Shown here: positions 62,475 through 64,000 of the stretch, piece after piece
Layout of the letters: every line of letters begins with the position of its first letter
Numbering within the stretch: the stretch's first letter is position 1
Source of the DNA: Armatimonadota bacterium
GTDB taxonomy: Bacteria > Armatimonadota > Fimbriimonadia > Fimbriimonadales > Fimbriimonadaceae
Length of the DNA: 64,000 nt
Direction of reading: 5' to 3'
Assembly (NCBI GenBank): GCA_037138755.1
Contig: JBAXHT010000001.1
Span: forward strand, 1,769,805-1,833,804
Notes under the pieces: generated by a model
Seen by the model: the letters and a program-made list of their open reading frames with translations, nothing else
What the model was told of the DNA's origin: nothing
Databases searched by the model: none
Program-made: the position numbers and the translations under genes

Positions 62475-63992
62475 ATGACCCTTGGCGATTGGATTCCTGC
62501 GGCAACCCAACGGCTCGAACAAGCTGGAATCGCCTCGCCTCGCCTCGAAGCCCAGCTACTAGCCGCCCATGTGCTGCTCGTCGACCGCACTTACATCCTC
62601 ACCCATCCAGAAGCAGAATTCAACGAACTGGCCGGCGAAACGCTGCTTCAAAGAAGAGAGGCCCAAGAGCCTCTCGCCTATATCCTTGGCTACCGCGAGT
62701 TCTACGGCCGAAAATTCCGAGTCACCCCTTCTGTGCTCATCCCTCGCCAAGAAACTGAGCTACTAATTGAAGAAGCCCTGCAGCTCTCCCCTGGAACGCG
62801 GACGCCCCCGTCTGCCCCGCGACCGAAGGGAGGCGTCACCCAACATTCTTCCAACTCCCAACCTCCAACTTCCAACTCTCCCACTAGAGTCCTCGACATC
62901 GGCACCGGCTCCGGCTGCATCGCGATCACCCTAAAACTCGAACGCCCTGAATGGGATGTCTGGGCCGTCGACATCAGCGGAGCCGCTCTCCAAGTCGCCC
63001 GCGAAAACGCCGAAACCCTCGGTGCCGAGATCACCTTCCGCCACTCCGACCTCTTCTCCGGACTCGAGGGCGAAAAGTTCGACCTAATCCTCTCCAACCC
63101 CCCCTACATCGGAGTCGAAGAACCCCTCCCGGATGAGATCAAGAACCACGAACCCCCCACCGCCCTCTTCGCCGACAACCAGGGCCTCAAAATCTACCAA
63201 CAGCTAGCCGCCACCTACCGCGATTATCTAACTGAGGAGGGAACAATCATCCTTGAAATAGGTCAAACCCAGGGCAAAGCCGTCGCCGAGTTGTTCAACG
63301 GCCAAATCCTAAAGGACCTCAGCGGCAACGACCGGGCCGTCGCAAGGTACCCCCGGCGTCTCGCCGGGAAATCCGACGGCCCGGCAAGTGGAGAATCTGA
63401 CTTCCACCCCGGACAAGGATTCATCACAAAGAAAGAGGGAGATCGCCTCCCCCACTGGACCCAAGATTCTGCCATCTACCACGTCACGTTCCGACTCGCC
63501 GACAGCCTCCCCAAGAAGGTGCTCCAAGAAATGCTTGAGGAACGAGAGCGACTATCGAGGATCAAAAAACTCTCCCCCGACTCCAAACGTGCACTTGACT
63601 ACCTCTACTCCGAACGAATAGAGGACTACCTCGACAGCGGTGCCGGGGAATGTCTCATGAAACAACCCAATATTGCCGACCTCGTTGCTGAGGCGATCCG
63701 CCACTTCCAAGGGGAACGCTATGAACTCCATGCGTGGTGCGTCATGCCAAATCATGTACATCTTCTCATCGAGCCGCTCCAGCCTCACGAGCTTCCCGCA
63801 ATCTTGCACAGCCTCAAATCATTCTCATCACACGCCATAAACAAGCACTTAAGTCGAAGTGGCGCGCGTTGGATGCCTGAATACTACGACCACATCATCC
63901 GTACCGAACCAGCTTATCGCAGGGTGATTGAGTACATCCAGCAGAACCCTCGGAAAGCTGGTCTACCCGGCTGGAAATGGGTAGCTCCCTGA
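62475..63992 (+). CDS. prmC: Release-factor glutamine methyltransferase PrmC fused to REP-associated tyrosine transposase (RAYT)
   Basis: 505 residues in one uninterrupted frame. PrmC part: N-terminal helical domain (residues 1-105), then VLDIGTGSGCIAI (about 139-151) and NPPYIG (about 207), which methylates the GGQ glutamine of release factors RF1 and RF2. Its usual end, NDRAVAR near residue 288, has no stop but continues through a REP-like hairpin into a complete Y1/HUH domain: His427-Val-His429 in MPNHVHLL and a tyrosine (Y487 in YIQQNP) as likely nucleophile. A 30-residue Ser/Pro-rich insertion at about 106-137 sits between the PrmC domains. Confidence 0.82.
   Translation: MTLGDWIPAATQRLEQAGIASPRLEAQLLAAHVLLVDRTYILTHPEAEFNELAGETLLQRREAQEPLAYILGYREFYGRKFRVTPSVLIPRQETELLIEEALQLSPGTRTPPSAPRPKGGVTQHSSNSQPPTSNSPTRVLDIGTGSGCIAITLKLERPEWDVWAVDISGAALQVARENAETLGAEITFRHSDLFSGLEGEKFDLILSNPPYIGVEEPLPDEIKNHEPPTALFADNQGLKIYQQLAATYRDYLTEEGTIILEIGQTQGKAVAELFNGQILKDLSGNDRAVARYPRRLAGKSDGPASGESDFHPGQGFITKKEGDRLPHWTQDSAIYHVTFRLADSLPKKVLQEMLEERERLSRIKKLSPDSKRALDYLYSERIEDYLDSGAGECLMKQPNIADLVAEAIRHFQGERYELHAWCVMPNHVHLLIEPLQPHELPAILHSLKSFSSHAINKHLSRSGARWMPEYYDHIIRTEPAYRRVIEYIQQNPRKAGLPGWKWVAP
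62798..62815. repeat. REP-like hairpin inside the PrmC linker
   Basis: GCGGACG and CGTCTGC pair with one G-T wobble around CCCC. It lies in the in-frame insertion of prmC, next to four heptamer units. Confidence 0.45.
62849..62876. repeat. Four heptamer units (CCAAC core) inside prmC
   Basis: TTCCAAC, TCCCAAC, CTCCAAC and TTCCAAC lie in phase, 7 bp each, within the linker insertion of prmC. Related to the reverse-complemented heptamers at 13420-13440. Confidence 0.65.
63332..63384. repeat. REP-like nested palindrome at the PrmC-RAYT junction
   Basis: Outer arms CCGGGCCGTCG (63332-63342) and CGACGGCCCGG (63374-63384) pair perfectly; inner arms CCCGGCG and CGCCGGG pair around TCT. It overlaps the codons at the end of the PrmC part. 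RAYT genes usually lie beside such elements. GTACCC occurs in the interior and again at 63995-64000, suggesting another copy beyond the edge. Confidence 0.7.
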
Positions 63993-64000
63993 AAGTACCC

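Noticed and set aside
1-64000. A CRISPR array, rRNA or tRNA gene cluster
   Set aside because: I found no direct repeats of 24-40 bp with equal spacers and no rRNA or tRNA-like stretches on either strand by eye. The repeats present are 7-bp units or hairpins.

Overview
The window is a chromosomal stretch from a Gram-negative-type (diderm) free-living bacterium. It encodes an MlaD/MCE protein, an OmpA peptidoglycan-binding domain, SPFH proteins, a PEP-CTERM secreted protein with exosortase-type sorting signal, Planctomycete-style secreted cytochrome proteins with a DUF1552/DUF1592-type gene pair, and a GH10 xylanase. TTG and GTG starts are frequent and many starts lack a strong Shine-Dalgarno. 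This mix suggests the phylum Armatimonadota, probably a Fimbriimonadia relative. The lineage is an inference from gene content, not a proven placement. I see no rRNA, tRNA, CRISPR array, phage structural module or plasmid functions. UAG is used as a normal stop.

Layout. 1-16.5 kb: edge of an AspT-like permease, ftsK translocase, a Tat-exported Fe/Mn superoxide dismutase, a DinB-family protein, two tandem secreted paralogues, the N-terminal half of UvrA, an ABC exporter with an unusual N-terminal zinc ribbon, an amidase, a glycosyltransferase, a scramblase-like protein and a TlpA-like protein. 16.6-21.7 kb: a five-gene operon with a substrate-binding domain fused to OmpA, an ABC permease, an ATPase and two helical proteins of unknown function. 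21.7-33.3 kb: a short-chain dehydrogenase interrupted by one in-frame TAG, an M28 peptidase, acetyl-CoA synthetase, an alditol-oxidase-like flavoprotein, a CvfB-macrodomain pair, galT, a cytochrome-type protein, a GH10 xylanase and then the C-terminal half of UvrA. 33.3-43.5 kb: the pxpBAC 5-oxoprolinase operon, dut, a TPR membrane protein, a sugar isomerase, a clan GH-A hydrolase probably starting at ATT, a nucleotidyltransferase with a degenerate phosphomannomutase domain, and a methyltransferase-glycosyltransferase fusion. 43.5-64 kb: queD, tpiA, osmC, mlaD, rplI with a clear terminator, a TPR-redoxin, a decayed lrp fragment, a HAF/PEP-CTERM protein, an intact lrp, the DUF1552/DUF1592 pair, an AGE-family epimerase, yajQ, an AI-2E family permease, a three-gene SPFH operon, and prmC fused in frame to a REP-associated tyrosine transposase at the right edge.

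The strongest unusual observations are: (1) uvrA is split exactly between its two ABC modules into two intact genes about 23 kb apart; (2) prmC has lost its stop and continues through a REP-like palindrome into a complete RAYT domain, and it also carries a repeat-rich in-frame insertion in its interdomain linker; (3) heptamer tandem repeats similar in style to cyanobacterial STRR repeats occur at four places, once supplying the start region of a gene; (4) the OmpA-tethered ABC uptake operon with two unknown partners; (5) several atypical starts or broken genes (ATT, CTG, an in-frame TAG, an lrp remnant).
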